A stretch of DNA of 64,000 nucleotides, taken from NCBI GenBank assembly GCA_021775415.1, contig JAJFHV010000010.1:124001-188000 (forward strand), read 5' to 3'. The position numbers and the translations under genes are program-made. Origin of the DNA: Hyphomicrobiales bacterium (GTDB taxonomy: Bacteria > Pseudomonadota > Alphaproteobacteria > Rhizobiales > Rhizobiaceae). A model generated the notes under the pieces. That model ran no database searches and was not told the origin of the DNA. It saw only the letters and a list, made by a program, of their open reading frames with translations. Below are positions 6,927 through 16,356 of this stretch, in pieces; the stretch's first letter is position 1, and each line of letters begins with the position of its first letter.

Positions 6927-8411
6927 ATGGCTGAGGCGTTACCTCGCATTGGTAAGGAGGAATCTCCCTACCGTGCTGCGCCACATAATGTTGAGGTTGA
7001 ACAGGCATTGCTCGGAGCTATCCTGGTAAACAATGATGCGTTTTACCGGGTCTCGGACTTTTTATTGCCTGGCCATTTCATGGAACCGTTGCACGGAGAA
7101 ATCTACCGGGTAGCGTCCGAGATGATCCGCGCAACCAAAACTGCAAACCCCGTTACCATCAAAACATTCCTGCCAGCCGATGAAAAAATTGGCGATATGA
7201 GTGTTGCTCAATACCTTGCACGTCTGGCGGCGGAAGCAACCACAATCATCAACGCGCAGGACTATGGCAACTCAATTTACGATTTGGCAACACGGCGCAC
7301 GCTGATCACCATCGGTGAAGACATGGTCAACATCGCCTATGACGCACCGGTTGATACTTCTCCAATCATGCAGATTGAAGATGCAGAACGTCGGCTGTTT
7401 GAACTTGCCGAGACCGGCACAAGTGACGCCGGGTTCAACACATTTGGCACTGCCATGAACATTGCGCTGGATATGGCGGCGGCAGCTTATCAGCGTGATG
7501 GGGGGCTTTCCGGGATTGCCACGGGGATAAATGCACTCGACACCCGTATGGGTGGATTGCAGCCATCCGACTTGATCATTGTTGCTGGCCGACCCGGTAT
7601 GGGCAAGACCTCACTAGCCACCAACTTTGCATTTAACATTGCGCACAATTACCGGGGAGATGTCGAGTCTGATGGGTCTCCCACCGCTTTGGAAGGTGGA
7701 GTGGTAGGATTTTTCTCATTGGAAATGTCTGCCGAACAACTTGCAACACGTATCGTGTCCGAACAGGCGGAAATTTCATCGAGCAAGATTCGGCGCGGAG
7801 AAATCACCGAGGCGGATTTTTCCAAGCTCACGATCTGTGCTGGTGAGATGCAGCGTATCCCGCTGTTTATTGACGAAACTGGTGGCATCTCCATTGCTCA
7901 GCTGGCGGCACGCGCGCGCAGGCTTAAACGCCAAAAGGGACTGGATGTCCTGATCGTCGACTACATCCAGCTGATGCAAGGGTCAGGTCGGGCACAATCC
8001 AACAGGGTGCAAGAGGTGACCGAAATCACCACTGGCCTGAAAGCATTGGCAAAAGAACTCAATATTCCGGTCATCGCGCTCTCCCAGCTTTCGCGTCAGG
8101 TCGAATCCCGTGACAACAAACGACCACAGCTTTCCGACTTGCGTGAATCCGGTTCGATTGAGCAGGATGCGGATGTCGTGCTGTTTGTGTATCGTGAAGA
8201 ATACTATCTTCAAAACGCCGAACCCAAGGTAGGCACCGAAGAGTGGTTGAAGTGGGATGAGAACCTTCGGCAAGCCAAAGGCAAGGCTGAGGTCATCATC
8301 GCCAAGCAACGTCACGGCCCCACCGGAAATGCCAAACTTGGCTTCCAGGCAGAATTCACGCGTTTTACCGACCTGTTGGAAGATGATCATCTGCCAGACC
8401 GGTATGAGTAG
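6927..8411 (+). CDS. dnaB: Replicative DNA helicase DnaB
   Basis: Hexameric helicase that unwinds DNA ahead of the replication fork and recruits primase. The 494 residues contain the N-terminal helical domain (about 20-125, starting PHNVEVEQALLGAIL) and the RecA-like C-terminal domain with Walker A GRPGMGKTS, the Walker B region VLIVDYIQLM, and the ALSQLSRQVE and DLRESGSIEQDADVV motifs. There is no intein. Residues ~240-255 hold a small insertion (YRGDVESDGSPTALEGG), a feature of this order. The ATG has GGAG about 10 bp upstream. The 220-bp gap after the rplI terminator presumably holds its promoter. Confidence 0.98.
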   Translation: MAEALPRIGKEESPYRAAPHNVEVEQALLGAILVNNDAFYRVSDFLLPGHFMEPLHGEIYRVASEMIRATKTANPVTIKTFLPADEKIGDMSVAQYLARLAAEATTIINAQDYGNSIYDLATRRTLITIGEDMVNIAYDAPVDTSPIMQIEDAERRLFELAETGTSDAGFNTFGTAMNIALDMAAAAYQRDGGLSGIATGINALDTRMGGLQPSDLIIVAGRPGMGKTSLATNFAFNIAHNYRGDVESDGSPTALEGGVVGFFSLEMSAEQLATRIVSEQAEISSSKIRRGEITEADFSKLTICAGEMQRIPLFIDETGGISIAQLAARARRLKRQKGLDVLIVDYIQLMQGSGRAQSNRVQEVTEITTGLKALAKELNIPVIALSQLSRQVESRDNKRPQLSDLRESGSIEQDADVVLFVYREEYYLQNAEPKVGTEEWLKWDENLRQAKGKAEVIIAKQRHGPTGNAKLGFQAEFTRFTDLLEDDHLPDRYE

Positions 8412-8475
8412 ATTACTCCCGCACCCGAGCGCGCGTCTCCTTGATTGATAGAACCATCCGTGTTTGAAGCAGAGA

Positions 8476-9633
8476 ATGTCTCGCAATAATCTCCTAGAAC
8501 CAGCAACAGTTGTCGGTGCTTCAAACCTGAAGCTCACCGTCAATCTTGATGCACTCGCAGAAAACTGGAGGTTTCTTGATTCACTGTCGGGCAAAGACGT
8601 GGAGACCGCGGCAGTTATCAAGGCCAATGCCTATGGATTAGGGATCGAACAAGTGGCACCTGCACTGGCAAAAGCTGGGTGCAGGACGTTCTACGTAGCA
8701 ATTGAAGAGGAAGGCTTGCGCACAAGAAATGTCGTAGACGATGCGCAAATCTTCATCCTCAACGGGATCCATCCGGATGCAGCCAAGAAAACTGCAGCAC
8801 AGCGCGTTTCACCTGTGATCTCCAGCCGACCACAACTTAATTTTTGGGCAAAATACTCAAAACCCGGCACCCCCTGCGCTATCCACATTGATACCGGGAT
8901 GAACCGCTTGGGTCTTTCCGCAAGCGACGTCGACGCCCTGCTTGAAGACCAATCGTCACTTGGAAATTTGGTGCCGGAATTTGTAATGAGCCATCTTGCT
9001 TGTGCAGATGATCCCGAACATCCAAAAAACCGTGAACAGCTTTCCTCGTTTGAAAAACTTTCATCAAAGTTTCCGGGTATCAAGCGCTCGTTTGCAAACA
9101 GTGCCGGCGTGTTCCTCGGTGCGGACTATCATTTTGAACAGACAAGACCCGGTATTGCACTGTACGGGGCTGAAGCAGTGAACAATGTGCCAAATCCCAT
9201 GAAACCAGTTGTGTTTGCAGCCGTTAGAATTCTGCAAATTCGAACGGCATCAAAAGGTAAAACTGTAGGCTATGGTGCGAGTTGCACCCTTAAGCGGCCA
9301 ACAAAGATCGCCATTGCTTCCGTTGGGTATGCGGATGGATTTCACCGGGCGATGTCCGGTAGTGGAGTTCCCTTGCGAGGAGATGGCTCTTCGGGTGGCT
9401 TGGGGGCTATAGGAAATCATCTTGTTCCAGTGATTGGCCGTTTGTCGATGGACCTAACTGCGTTTGATGTCAGCGATGTTCCGGACAACGAGCTTGAACA
9501 ATCTGAATGGATTGAATTGTTCGGAAACAGAATTTCTATCGACGATGCCGCTCGTAATTGTGGTACGATTGGTTACGAACTCCTCACCAGTCTTGGCAGC
9601 CGCTACAAACGGAATTATCTCGGAACATCTTGA
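8476..9633 (+). CDS. alr: Alanine racemase
   Basis: PLP enzyme that interconverts L- and D-alanine for peptidoglycan. The PLP lysine lies in AAVIKANAYGLG near residue 50, and the conserved GMNRLGL, TRPGIALYG and SVGYADGFHR motifs follow, the last containing the catalytic tyrosine. Length is about 385 residues, slightly above the 360-370 usual, due to a short N-terminal extension. I chose the ATG at 8476 (preceded by GAAGCAGAGA) over the TTG at 8464. The stop overlaps the radA start (TGATG), indicating translational coupling, a gene order common in this group. Confidence 0.96.
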   Translation: MSRNNLLEPATVVGASNLKLTVNLDALAENWRFLDSLSGKDVETAAVIKANAYGLGIEQVAPALAKAGCRTFYVAIEEEGLRTRNVVDDAQIFILNGIHPDAAKKTAAQRVSPVISSRPQLNFWAKYSKPGTPCAIHIDTGMNRLGLSASDVDALLEDQSSLGNLVPEFVMSHLACADDPEHPKNREQLSSFEKLSSKFPGIKRSFANSAGVFLGADYHFEQTRPGIALYGAEAVNNVPNPMKPVVFAAVRILQIRTASKGKTVGYGASCTLKRPTKIAIASVGYADGFHRAMSGSGVPLRGDGSSGGLGAIGNHLVPVIGRLSMDLTAFDVSDVPDNELEQSEWIELFGNRISIDDAARNCGTIGYELLTSLGSRYKRNYLGTS

Positions 9634-11039
9634 TGGCCAAAAACAAATCTCAATTTGTCTGCCAAAATTGCGGCAACACATCACCGCAATGGTCAGGCAA
9701 GTGTGACAGCTGCAATGAATGGAATACGCTGGTTGAGGAACACCAGTCTTCAGGCATTGGCGCAAATCCTGGCAAACAGCTCCGAAAAGGCAGCCCCGTG
9801 AAACTGGTCTCTTTGGCCGGTGATCTGGATGAAGCGCCACGAATTGCAAGCGGCATTGCGGAATTCGACCGGGCGACCGGTGGCGGGTTTGTGCAAGGGT
9901 CTGCATTGCTTGTTGGTGGAGATCCGGGAATCGGCAAATCCACACTCTTGATGCAAGCCTCTGCTGCTTTGGCTAAAAAGGGCCACCGGGTTGTGTATGT
10001 CTCCGGAGAGGAAGCCGTAGCCCAGGTAAGGCTTCGCGCACGCCGGCTTGGTGCAGTTGAGGCGGATGTCGGGCTTGCAGCAGAAACCAGTGTTGAAAAC
10101 ATTTTAGCAACGCTGGAGGCCAGTGAGCCCCCTGCTCTCTTGATACTTGATTCGATTCAAACGCTTTGGACGGAACTTGCAGATTCTGCTCCGGGCACGG
10201 TAACACAAGTCAGAAATTCAGCGCAGGCAATGATCCGTTACGCCAAGAAATCCGGCACTTGCGTTGTGCTGGTTGGCCACGTCACGAAAGAGGGCCAGAT
10301 CGCCGGACCAAGGGTTGTCGAACACATGGTCGATGCGGTGATGTATTTTGAAGGTGAAGGCGGCCATCATTACCGCATCCTTCGTACCGTCAAGAACCGG
10401 TTTGGCCCAACCGACGAAATCGGCGTGTTCGAAATGTCGGATGCCGGATTGCGAGAAGTTACCAATCCGTCCGAGTTGTTCCTGGGCGAACGCAACGCCT
10501 CTTCACCCGGTGCTGCAGTCTTTGCCGGCATGGAAGGTACAAGACCCGTACTGGTCGAAATCCAGGCTCTGGTGGTACAATCCACCTTGGGCACACCACG
10601 CCGCGCTGTAGTTGGCTGGGACAACTCACGACTTTCAATGGTTCTGGCGGTGCTTGAAGCGCATTGCGGCATCAGGCTTGGTGATTACGATGTCTATCTT
10701 AACGTCGCTGGTGGCTACCGGATTGTTGAACCAGCTGCCGATCTGGCGGTTGCGGCAGCACTTGTATCTTCATTATGCGGCGTTCCGTTACCAAGCGATG
10801 CGGTGTACTTTGGAGAAGTCAGCCTGTCCGGAGCGACAAGACCTGTTGCTCATAGCATCCAACGCCTGAAGGAAGCCGGAAAACTTGGATTTAACCAGGC
10901 AACTGCTGCAAAATCTGGAAAGAACGACAGCAAATCCACACCAATTACCGTGCATGAGATAAAGGAACTCGCAGAACTTGCCGCCAGAATAGCTGCTCTT
11001 AAAGGGGCTATCGGGGCAGACGTTACGGAAACCGGTTAA
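9633..11039 (+). CDS. radA: DNA repair protein RadA/Sms
   Basis: RecA-like ATPase that drives branch migration in recombinational repair. The 468 residues begin with a four-cysteine zinc finger (CQNCGNTSPQWSGKCDSC), then Walker A GGDPGIGKST, Walker B LLILDSIQTL, the RadA-specific KNRFG motif at about 255, and a C-terminal Lon-like domain (about 290-440). The ATG at 9633 was chosen because it places the zinc finger at the N-terminus and overlaps the alr stop by one base. The longer in-frame GTG at 9558 lies inside alr and adds unrelated residues. Confidence 0.97.
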   Translation: MAKNKSQFVCQNCGNTSPQWSGKCDSCNEWNTLVEEHQSSGIGANPGKQLRKGSPVKLVSLAGDLDEAPRIASGIAEFDRATGGGFVQGSALLVGGDPGIGKSTLLMQASAALAKKGHRVVYVSGEEAVAQVRLRARRLGAVEADVGLAAETSVENILATLEASEPPALLILDSIQTLWTELADSAPGTVTQVRNSAQAMIRYAKKSGTCVVLVGHVTKEGQIAGPRVVEHMVDAVMYFEGEGGHHYRILRTVKNRFGPTDEIGVFEMSDAGLREVTNPSELFLGERNASSPGAAVFAGMEGTRPVLVEIQALVVQSTLGTPRRAVVGWDNSRLSMVLAVLEAHCGIRLGDYDVYLNVAGGYRIVEPAADLAVAAALVSSLCGVPLPSDAVYFGEVSLSGATRPVAHSIQRLKEAGKLGFNQATAAKSGKNDSKSTPITVHEIKELAELAARIAALKGAIGADVTETG

Positions 11040-11167
11040 AGACGTTAATTTTATCTTTGTGGACTGGAAAAAAGAGGCAATTAGGTTTATGTGGACGCTT
11101 CCAGCGGTCTGGGCGTGAACCATGTGTTGCATGTGGTGCTGCAGGGAAATTAAGGAACACAGTCACA

Positions 11168-11722
11168 ATGCCGATTGAACCACTCGACATTATCTTGATT
11201 ATATTGATGCTGCTTTCCGGTGTCCTTGCAATGGTCAGGGGATTCTCACGTGAAATCCTGTCAATTAGCTCATGGATTGTTGCAGGTATTACCGCCATGT
11301 TGTTTTACAGCGTTTTTGCACCGACTGTTGCCGGATACACCATATCTTTTACATCCAACGAGTTGATCCCCAATGTGATTTCAGGTGCAATCATCTTCCT
11401 TGTGGTTCTGATCCTTGTCAGTTTGATCACCCTGAAAATTGCAGACTTTATTGTCGATAGCCGTGTTGGAGCGCTTGACCGTACATTGGGGTTTGTTTTT
11501 GGCGCCCTGCGCGGTGCACTCCTGGTGGTGGTCCTGCTGATGTTTTTCATAAACTTCTTTCCGGACAACCAGCCAGACTGGATTGCCAATGCAAAATCGA
11601 AGCCCTTGCTCGAATCGGTGGGTGAGAGCATGGTAAACATGATACCGGACGATCCGGCCAAATTTGTTCTGGACAAACTTGGTATCGGCGAAGAACCCAA
11701 ACCAGAAGGTCAAGACACCTGA
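11168..11722 (+). CDS. cvpA: CvpA family membrane protein
   Basis: A 184-residue inner-membrane protein of the colicin V production family, with four hydrophobic segments (about 5-25, 32-55, 65-90, 105-130) and a short acidic C-terminal tail (KPEGQDT). It starts MPIEPLDIILI, typical of the family, at the ATG at 11168; an upstream in-frame start at 11057 would add a non-hydrophobic Cys/Arg-rich segment and was rejected. It immediately precedes purF, the widespread cvpA-purF pairing. Its exact function is unknown; in E. coli it is linked to envelope homeostasis and colicin V export. Confidence 0.92.
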   Translation: MPIEPLDIILIILMLLSGVLAMVRGFSREILSISSWIVAGITAMLFYSVFAPTVAGYTISFTSNELIPNVISGAIIFLVVLILVSLITLKIADFIVDSRVGALDRTLGFVFGALRGALLVVVLLMFFINFFPDNQPDWIANAKSKPLLESVGESMVNMIPDDPAKFVLDKLGIGEEPKPEGQDT

Positions 11723-11725
11723 TTT

Positions 11726-11740
11726 ATCGGTAAAACCGAT
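11726..11740 (+). other. Short hairpin between cvpA and purF
   Basis: ATCGGT (11726-11731) pairs with ACCGAT (11735-11740) around AAA and is followed by only three T. It stands right before the purF ribosome binding site. Too weak for a confident terminator; it could modestly affect purF expression. Confidence 0.25.
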
Positions 11741-11756
11741 TTTGAAAGAGAATTGA

Positions 11757-13205
11757 ATGTCCTTTCTTGATGACGACAAACTTCGTGAAGAGTGCGGGGT
11801 TTTTGGACTTTTCAACAACGAAGATGCGGCAGCCCTTACCACGCTTGGCCTTCACGCGCTTCAGCACCGTGGGCAGGAAGGTGCAGGAATTGTCACTTTC
11901 GACGGCGCCCAATTTTACGCCGAGCGTCATTTTGGATTGATTGGAGATACATTTACCAAGCAATCAACCCTCGACCGGTTAAAAGGGAGCCGGGCCATTG
12001 GGCATACGCGCTATTCGACTACCGGTGGTGATGAAATGCGCAACGTCCAACCGTTCTTTGCGGAGTTTTCAGGCGGCGGATTTGCCGTTGCCCACAATGG
12101 CAATATCACCAATGCCTTGACCGTTCGAAGTGAATTGCAGCGCGAAGGTGCAATATTTCACTCAACCTCGGACACTGAGGTAATCCTTCATTTGATTGCT
12201 ATGGGCAAACAGCCGATGTTTGTCGACCGGTTAACCGAGGCACTTGCACGACTAGAAGGTGCATTTTCGATTGTCGGGCTTACCAATAAAAAGCTGATTG
12301 GCTGCCGTGATCCGATGGGTGTTCGACCGCTTGTACTCGGCGATCTTGACGGTGCCTACATTCTTGCATCCGAGAGTTGTGCCCTGGATATTATTGGAGC
12401 CCGATATGTACGCGATATTGAACCGGGTGAGCTGGTCATAATAACGGAGCGCGGTCTGCAAAGCCTGCGACCGTTTGAGAAAACCAAGAGCAAGTTCTGC
12501 ATATTTGAATATGTTTACTTTGCCAGACCAGATTCCATCATGGAAGGCCGCAATGTTTATGAAGTCCGCAAACAAATCGGTGTTGAGTTGGCACGTGAGC
12601 AACCCGTAGATGCCGATCTGGTGGTACCGGTTCCTGATTCAGGCAATCCCGCAGCAATTGGCTACGCCCAGGGGGCAGGATTGCCCTTTGAATTAGGAAT
12701 TATACGTAACCACTATGTTGGCCGCACGTTTATTCAGCCAACTGACGCAATCCGGCACATGGGTGTAAAGCTCAAGCACAACGCCAACCGCAAAACCTTT
12801 GAAGGCAAGCGTGTCGTGCTGGTTGACGATTCAATCGTTCGGGGCACAACCTCGCAAAAAATTGTCCAGATGGTACGTGATGCCGGTGCTGCAAGTGTGC
12901 ATATGCGCATTGCAAGCCCCCCTACCCGTGCATCGTGTTTTTATGGAGTAGACACGCCCGAAACCCATAAGCTTTTGGCCTCTCGCATGAATGTCGAGGA
13001 AATGGCCGAGTTTATCCGGGTCGATTCACTTGGGTTTATATCACTCGACGGCTTGTACCGGGCCGCGGGCGAGGCAAGCAGGGATAATGAATGCCCCCAA
13101 TATTGCGATGCCTGCTTTTCTGGCGAATATCCAACAAGCCTCACCGATCACGAAGACCGGGACAACATTTCCAACCTGTCCCTGCTTTCTGATGCAAAAG
13201 GATAA
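11757..13205 (+). CDS. purF: Amidophosphoribosyltransferase
   Basis: Commits PRPP to purine synthesis by replacing pyrophosphate with ammonia from glutamine. Cys13 in EECGVFGLF is the predicted nucleophile after removal of a 12-residue propeptide, so this is the propeptide-containing Bacillus-type class. The N-terminal glutaminase domain spans about 13-240. The PRPP-binding motif VVLVDDSIVRGTTS lies near residue 360. Late cysteines (ECPQYCDACFSGEYP) resemble the iron-sulfur ligands of that class. The 482-residue length is normal. The ATG follows GAAAGAGAA. The SDR gene starts three bases after the stop. Confidence 0.97.
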   Translation: MSFLDDDKLREECGVFGLFNNEDAAALTTLGLHALQHRGQEGAGIVTFDGAQFYAERHFGLIGDTFTKQSTLDRLKGSRAIGHTRYSTTGGDEMRNVQPFFAEFSGGGFAVAHNGNITNALTVRSELQREGAIFHSTSDTEVILHLIAMGKQPMFVDRLTEALARLEGAFSIVGLTNKKLIGCRDPMGVRPLVLGDLDGAYILASESCALDIIGARYVRDIEPGELVIITERGLQSLRPFEKTKSKFCIFEYVYFARPDSIMEGRNVYEVRKQIGVELAREQPVDADLVVPVPDSGNPAAIGYAQGAGLPFELGIIRNHYVGRTFIQPTDAIRHMGVKLKHNANRKTFEGKRVVLVDDSIVRGTTSQKIVQMVRDAGAASVHMRIASPPTRASCFYGVDTPETHKLLASRMNVEEMAEFIRVDSLGFISLDGLYRAAGEASRDNECPQYCDACFSGEYPTSLTDHEDRDNISNLSLLSDAKG

Positions 13206-13208
13206 ACT

Positions 13209-13952
13209 TTGGCACCGCTAACAGAGCGTATAGCGCTTGTAACCGGTGCTTCACGCGGTATCGGCTATCATTGTGCCTTGGCGCTCGCCAAATCAGGTGC
13301 GCACGTGATTTGTATTGCGCGAACGGTCGGCGGATTGGAAGAACTGGATGATGCAATCAACGCTGAAGGTGGCACCGCCACACTGGTGCCGATGGACCTG
13401 CTGGACCATGAAGCCATCAACCGCCTTGGACTTTCGATCCATGAGCGTTGGGGTAAGCTTGATATTCTTGTTGGAAATGCGGGGCTTTTGGGTGGACTTT
13501 CACCGCTAGAACACATTGAGCCTAAAACCTTCGACAAGGTGATGAACCTTAACGTCAGCGTCAATTGGCGGTTGATCTGTTCGCTTGCGCCATTGTTACG
13601 CCAATCTGATGCCGGGCGAGCGGTCTTTTTAACCTCTGGCGCTGCGCATAAATGCAAACCTTTTTGGGGCCTCTACTCAACTTCAAAAGCTGCATTGGAC
13701 GCTTTGGTAAGGACTTGGGCAGCAGAGTGCGAAAATTCTCCAATTCGGATAAACCTGTTAAGCCCGGGCGCAATGCGCACCGCGATGCGGGCAGAAGCGA
13801 TGCCAGGCGAGGACCCAAATGAACTTGCCCACCCTTCAGAAATCGGTGAGTGCCTGTTACGGCTTGTATCACCGGAACTCACCGAAACCGGATTGATCTT
13901 TGATTTTACCAGTGGTGTATTTCTGGAACCGGGAATACCAAAATCAATTTAG
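13209..13952 (+). CDS. Short-chain dehydrogenase/reductase
   Basis: A 247-residue NAD(P)-dependent SDR of unknown substrate. The cofactor motif TGASRGIG is at residues about 12-19, NAG at about 95, and the catalytic Ser-Tyr-Lys set is visible as LTSGAA and YSTSKAAL. It probably starts with TTG at 13209, since AAAGGA lies just upstream and the reading starts MAPLTERIALVTGASRG. It follows purF by three bases. SDRs next to purF recur in this order, but no role in purine synthesis is known to me. Confidence 0.88.
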   Translation: MAPLTERIALVTGASRGIGYHCALALAKSGAHVICIARTVGGLEELDDAINAEGGTATLVPMDLLDHEAINRLGLSIHERWGKLDILVGNAGLLGGLSPLEHIEPKTFDKVMNLNVSVNWRLICSLAPLLRQSDAGRAVFLTSGAAHKCKPFWGLYSTSKAALDALVRTWAAECENSPIRINLLSPGAMRTAMRAEAMPGEDPNELAHPSEIGECLLRLVSPELTETGLIFDFTSGVFLEPGIPKSI

Positions 13953-14027
13953 GCCCAAGTCCTTGAACGAATTGCTTTAGTGTGCAGACTGCCCTGATGT
14001 CTTATTCAGGTTGGGAGGCTCTGAAGC

Positions 14028-15569
14028 TTGGCCACATTCAAATCGACATTTGCGGGTAAAACCCTGTTTGACGCCTTTGTTGATGCGGCCCGCAACTATG
14101 GCGGTAGTGTCAATCAAATCGAAGACGCGACTGGCGGCAACCTAACCTACAAACGATTGATGGTTGGTGCGAATATCCTTGCGCGTCGTTTCAAGAAAAT
14201 GACTCAAAAGGGTGAAGCTGTTGCGGTTTTACTACCCAATGCCTCGGCGGTTACCGTCACATTTCTGGCGTTACAATCGATTGGCCGGGTTCCCGCCATG
14301 TTGAACTATACAGCTGGCCCCTCAACTGTGCTGTCTGCTTGCACGACAGTTGAAACAAAATTGGTAATTTCCTCGAGAGCGTTTATCGAAAAAGCAGAGC
14401 TGGAAAACCTGGTAAACATCCTGGAACAAGCGGGACTCGAATTTGTCTGGCTCGAGGATGTCCGCAAAAAAATTACAATATTTGAGAAGTTGCGTTCTGC
14501 CCTAACGGCGATGAAGTCCTTGGAAACCGTGAATGCCGAAGACCCCGCACTTATTCTGTATACATCCGGGTCAGAAGGGCTGCCGAAAGGTGTGGTGCTT
14601 TCGCACCATAACATCCTCTCAAACTGCGCTCAAATTCGCCAACGCATCGACTTTTCTCCCGCAGACAAATTGTTCAATGTCCTGCCGGTGTTTCATTCCT
14701 TTGGTATGACCGGAGGCATGGTTTTACCACTGGTATACGGAGTGAAACTGTTTCTTTACCCTTCCCCACTTCACTACAAAATCATTCCAAAGGCTGTTGC
14801 ACAAACCAAGCCGACAATTCTGTTTGGGACGGACACGTTTTTGAACGGCTATGCCCGTATGGCAAAGGACCAGGATTTTGAATCACTTCGTTTGATCGTT
14901 GCAGGGGCCGAAGCTGTCAAGCCAGAAACTGTGAAAACCTGGAAAGAACGCTTTGATACAAAGGTGTTAGAAGGGTTTGGCATGACAGAGGCGGCTCCGG
15001 TTGTTGCGGTCAATACCCCAGAAGAGCACCGGGCTGGAACTGTCGGAAAACTGCTCCCCGGAATAGAAATGAAGCTTGAGGCGGTTGATGGTATTGAGCG
15101 TGGTGGAAAACTTTGGCTTCGGGGTCCAAATGTGATGCTTGGATACATGATCGCTGAAAACCCCGGCATTCTCGTGCCGCCTAACGATGAATGGCACGAT
15201 AGTGGAGATATTGTCGAATTTGACAAGGATGGCTTCATGGCAATCAAGGGGCGCGTAAAGCGGTTTGCCAAGATTGCCGGTGAAATGGTTTCGCTTGGCG
15301 CAATTGAGATTTTGGTATGCGGCCTATGGCCCGAGGACGATCACGCGGTCGTTTCCATACCTGATCAACGCCGCGGTGAACGAATAGTTCTGTTAACAAC
15401 GCGTGATGGCGCAGAACGGGATGAGATTGCGAGAGCAACCAAAGCGCAAGGATATACCGAATTTATGGTTCCCAACTCGATTGTTCGCATTGAGGCTGTC
15501 CCGGTTCTTGGATCCGGCAAAACCGATTACAACGGTGCCAAGGGGCTTGCACTAGCTCAATTGGGCTGA
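14028..15569 (+). CDS. AMP-forming acyl-CoA/acyl-ACP ligase (Aas C-terminal-like)
   Basis: An ANL-superfamily enzyme that activates a carboxylic, probably fatty, acid with ATP and transfers it to a thiol carrier. The 513 residues show the P-loop LYTSGSEGLPKGV at about 178, the GFGMTEAAP motif, the hinge DSGD and the KIAGEMVS region with a C-terminal lysine in GSGKTDY. The sequence resembles the C-terminal synthetase half of the bifunctional acyltransferase/acyl-ACP synthetase Aas, but no acyltransferase domain precedes it. The start is a TTG behind GGGAGG. It might recycle free fatty acids into phospholipids; this is inference. Confidence 0.85.
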   Translation: MATFKSTFAGKTLFDAFVDAARNYGGSVNQIEDATGGNLTYKRLMVGANILARRFKKMTQKGEAVAVLLPNASAVTVTFLALQSIGRVPAMLNYTAGPSTVLSACTTVETKLVISSRAFIEKAELENLVNILEQAGLEFVWLEDVRKKITIFEKLRSALTAMKSLETVNAEDPALILYTSGSEGLPKGVVLSHHNILSNCAQIRQRIDFSPADKLFNVLPVFHSFGMTGGMVLPLVYGVKLFLYPSPLHYKIIPKAVAQTKPTILFGTDTFLNGYARMAKDQDFESLRLIVAGAEAVKPETVKTWKERFDTKVLEGFGMTEAAPVVAVNTPEEHRAGTVGKLLPGIEMKLEAVDGIERGGKLWLRGPNVMLGYMIAENPGILVPPNDEWHDSGDIVEFDKDGFMAIKGRVKRFAKIAGEMVSLGAIEILVCGLWPEDDHAVVSIPDQRRGERIVLLTTRDGAERDEIARATKAQGYTEFMVPNSIVRIEAVPVLGSGKTDYNGAKGLALAQLG

Positions 15570-15663
15570 ACCAGGTTTAGAAAAAACCAACTTGGTCAAA
15601 TGAATTGGCAATTCGCAGTAGTTGCAAAATTTTCGCTCCCAACATTTATACCCATTGCGCTTT

Positions 15664-15682
15664 ATATATCGAATAGATATAT
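15664..15682. promoter_or_regulatory. 19-bp dyad upstream of padR
   Basis: ATATATC (15664-15670) and GATATAT (15676-15682) are perfect reverse complements around 5 bp. The site lies 88 bp before padR. PadR proteins usually repress their own operon by binding A/T-rich dyads in the promoter, so this is a candidate operator. Confidence 0.4.
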
Positions 15683-15719
15683 GTCAGCCATGAATATGCC
15701 ATAGTTTGTACGCATTCCC

Positions 15720-15748
15720 ACTATTGAGACAAATCATGACTCGATAGT
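15720..15748. promoter_or_regulatory. Imperfect 9-bp dyad just before padR
   Basis: ACTATTGAG (15720-15728) and CTCGATAGT (15740-15748) are reverse complements with one mismatch across 11 bp. A nested TGACT-CGAT-AGTCA repeat overlaps the right arm (15737-15750). It ends 21 bp before the padR start, a plausible repressor site. Confidence 0.35.
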
Positions 15749-15769
15749 CAATCAGACAGGTTTTGTGAA

Positions 15770-16315
15770 ATGAATACCCAAACCCTTATTCTTGCTATCT
15801 TGAACTTCGGCGATGCCAGCGGCTATGAGATCAAAAAATTCTCAACCGAAGGAAGTTTCAGCTATTTTGTGGATATCAGCTATGGTTCGATTTATCCGAC
15901 ACTGGCGAAGCTCGAAACTGATGGATTTGTAACCTGTCAGACCGAATCCCAGGATGGCAAACCCGACAAAAAAGTTTACTCAATCACTGATATCGGACGC
16001 CATGAGTTTGTATCAGCTCTTTCAACACCTCCGAACAGTGACAAGTTCAAATCCGAATTCCTTCTTGTAGCCATTTGCGCAGATCTGACGACCCCTGAGG
16101 TAATGGCGCAGGCTATCGACAAAAGGATGGGTGAACTGGAGGCCAAACTTGAAATGATCCGTTCGCTTCGTGAAGAGTGTGATCATCCTGCAACACATTG
16201 GGTTAGCCGATATGGTGAGCATGTAAAACAAGCTGACCTTACCTATTTAAGAGAAAACCGCGACGCCCTGATGGCGCTTGCCACGCAAGCAAAGTTTGGT
16301 GAAGCCGCAGAGTAA
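15770..16315 (+). CDS. PadR-family transcriptional regulator
   Basis: A 181-residue repressor-type protein. The N-terminal winged helix (about 1-85) carries the PadR hallmark SYGSIYPTLAKLETDGFV followed by the wing YSITDIGRHEF. The C-terminal half is a helical dimerisation region (the Vir_C-like domain), with a coiled-coil-like stretch KRMGELEAKLEMIRSL. It is the first gene of a three-gene unit with the RND adaptor (41 bp downstream) and permease, so it probably controls that efflux pump in response to a pump substrate, as is common for PadR proteins. Two dyads upstream (15664-15682, 15720-15748) are candidate autoregulatory sites. Confidence 0.93.
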   Translation: MNTQTLILAILNFGDASGYEIKKFSTEGSFSYFVDISYGSIYPTLAKLETDGFVTCQTESQDGKPDKKVYSITDIGRHEFVSALSTPPNSDKFKSEFLLVAICADLTTPEVMAQAIDKRMGELEAKLEMIRSLREECDHPATHWVSRYGEHVKQADLTYLRENRDALMALATQAKFGEAAE

Positions 16316-16356
16316 ATTCTGGAGCTCCAAAGAGAGTTCAATACAGAGGCAAAGAC

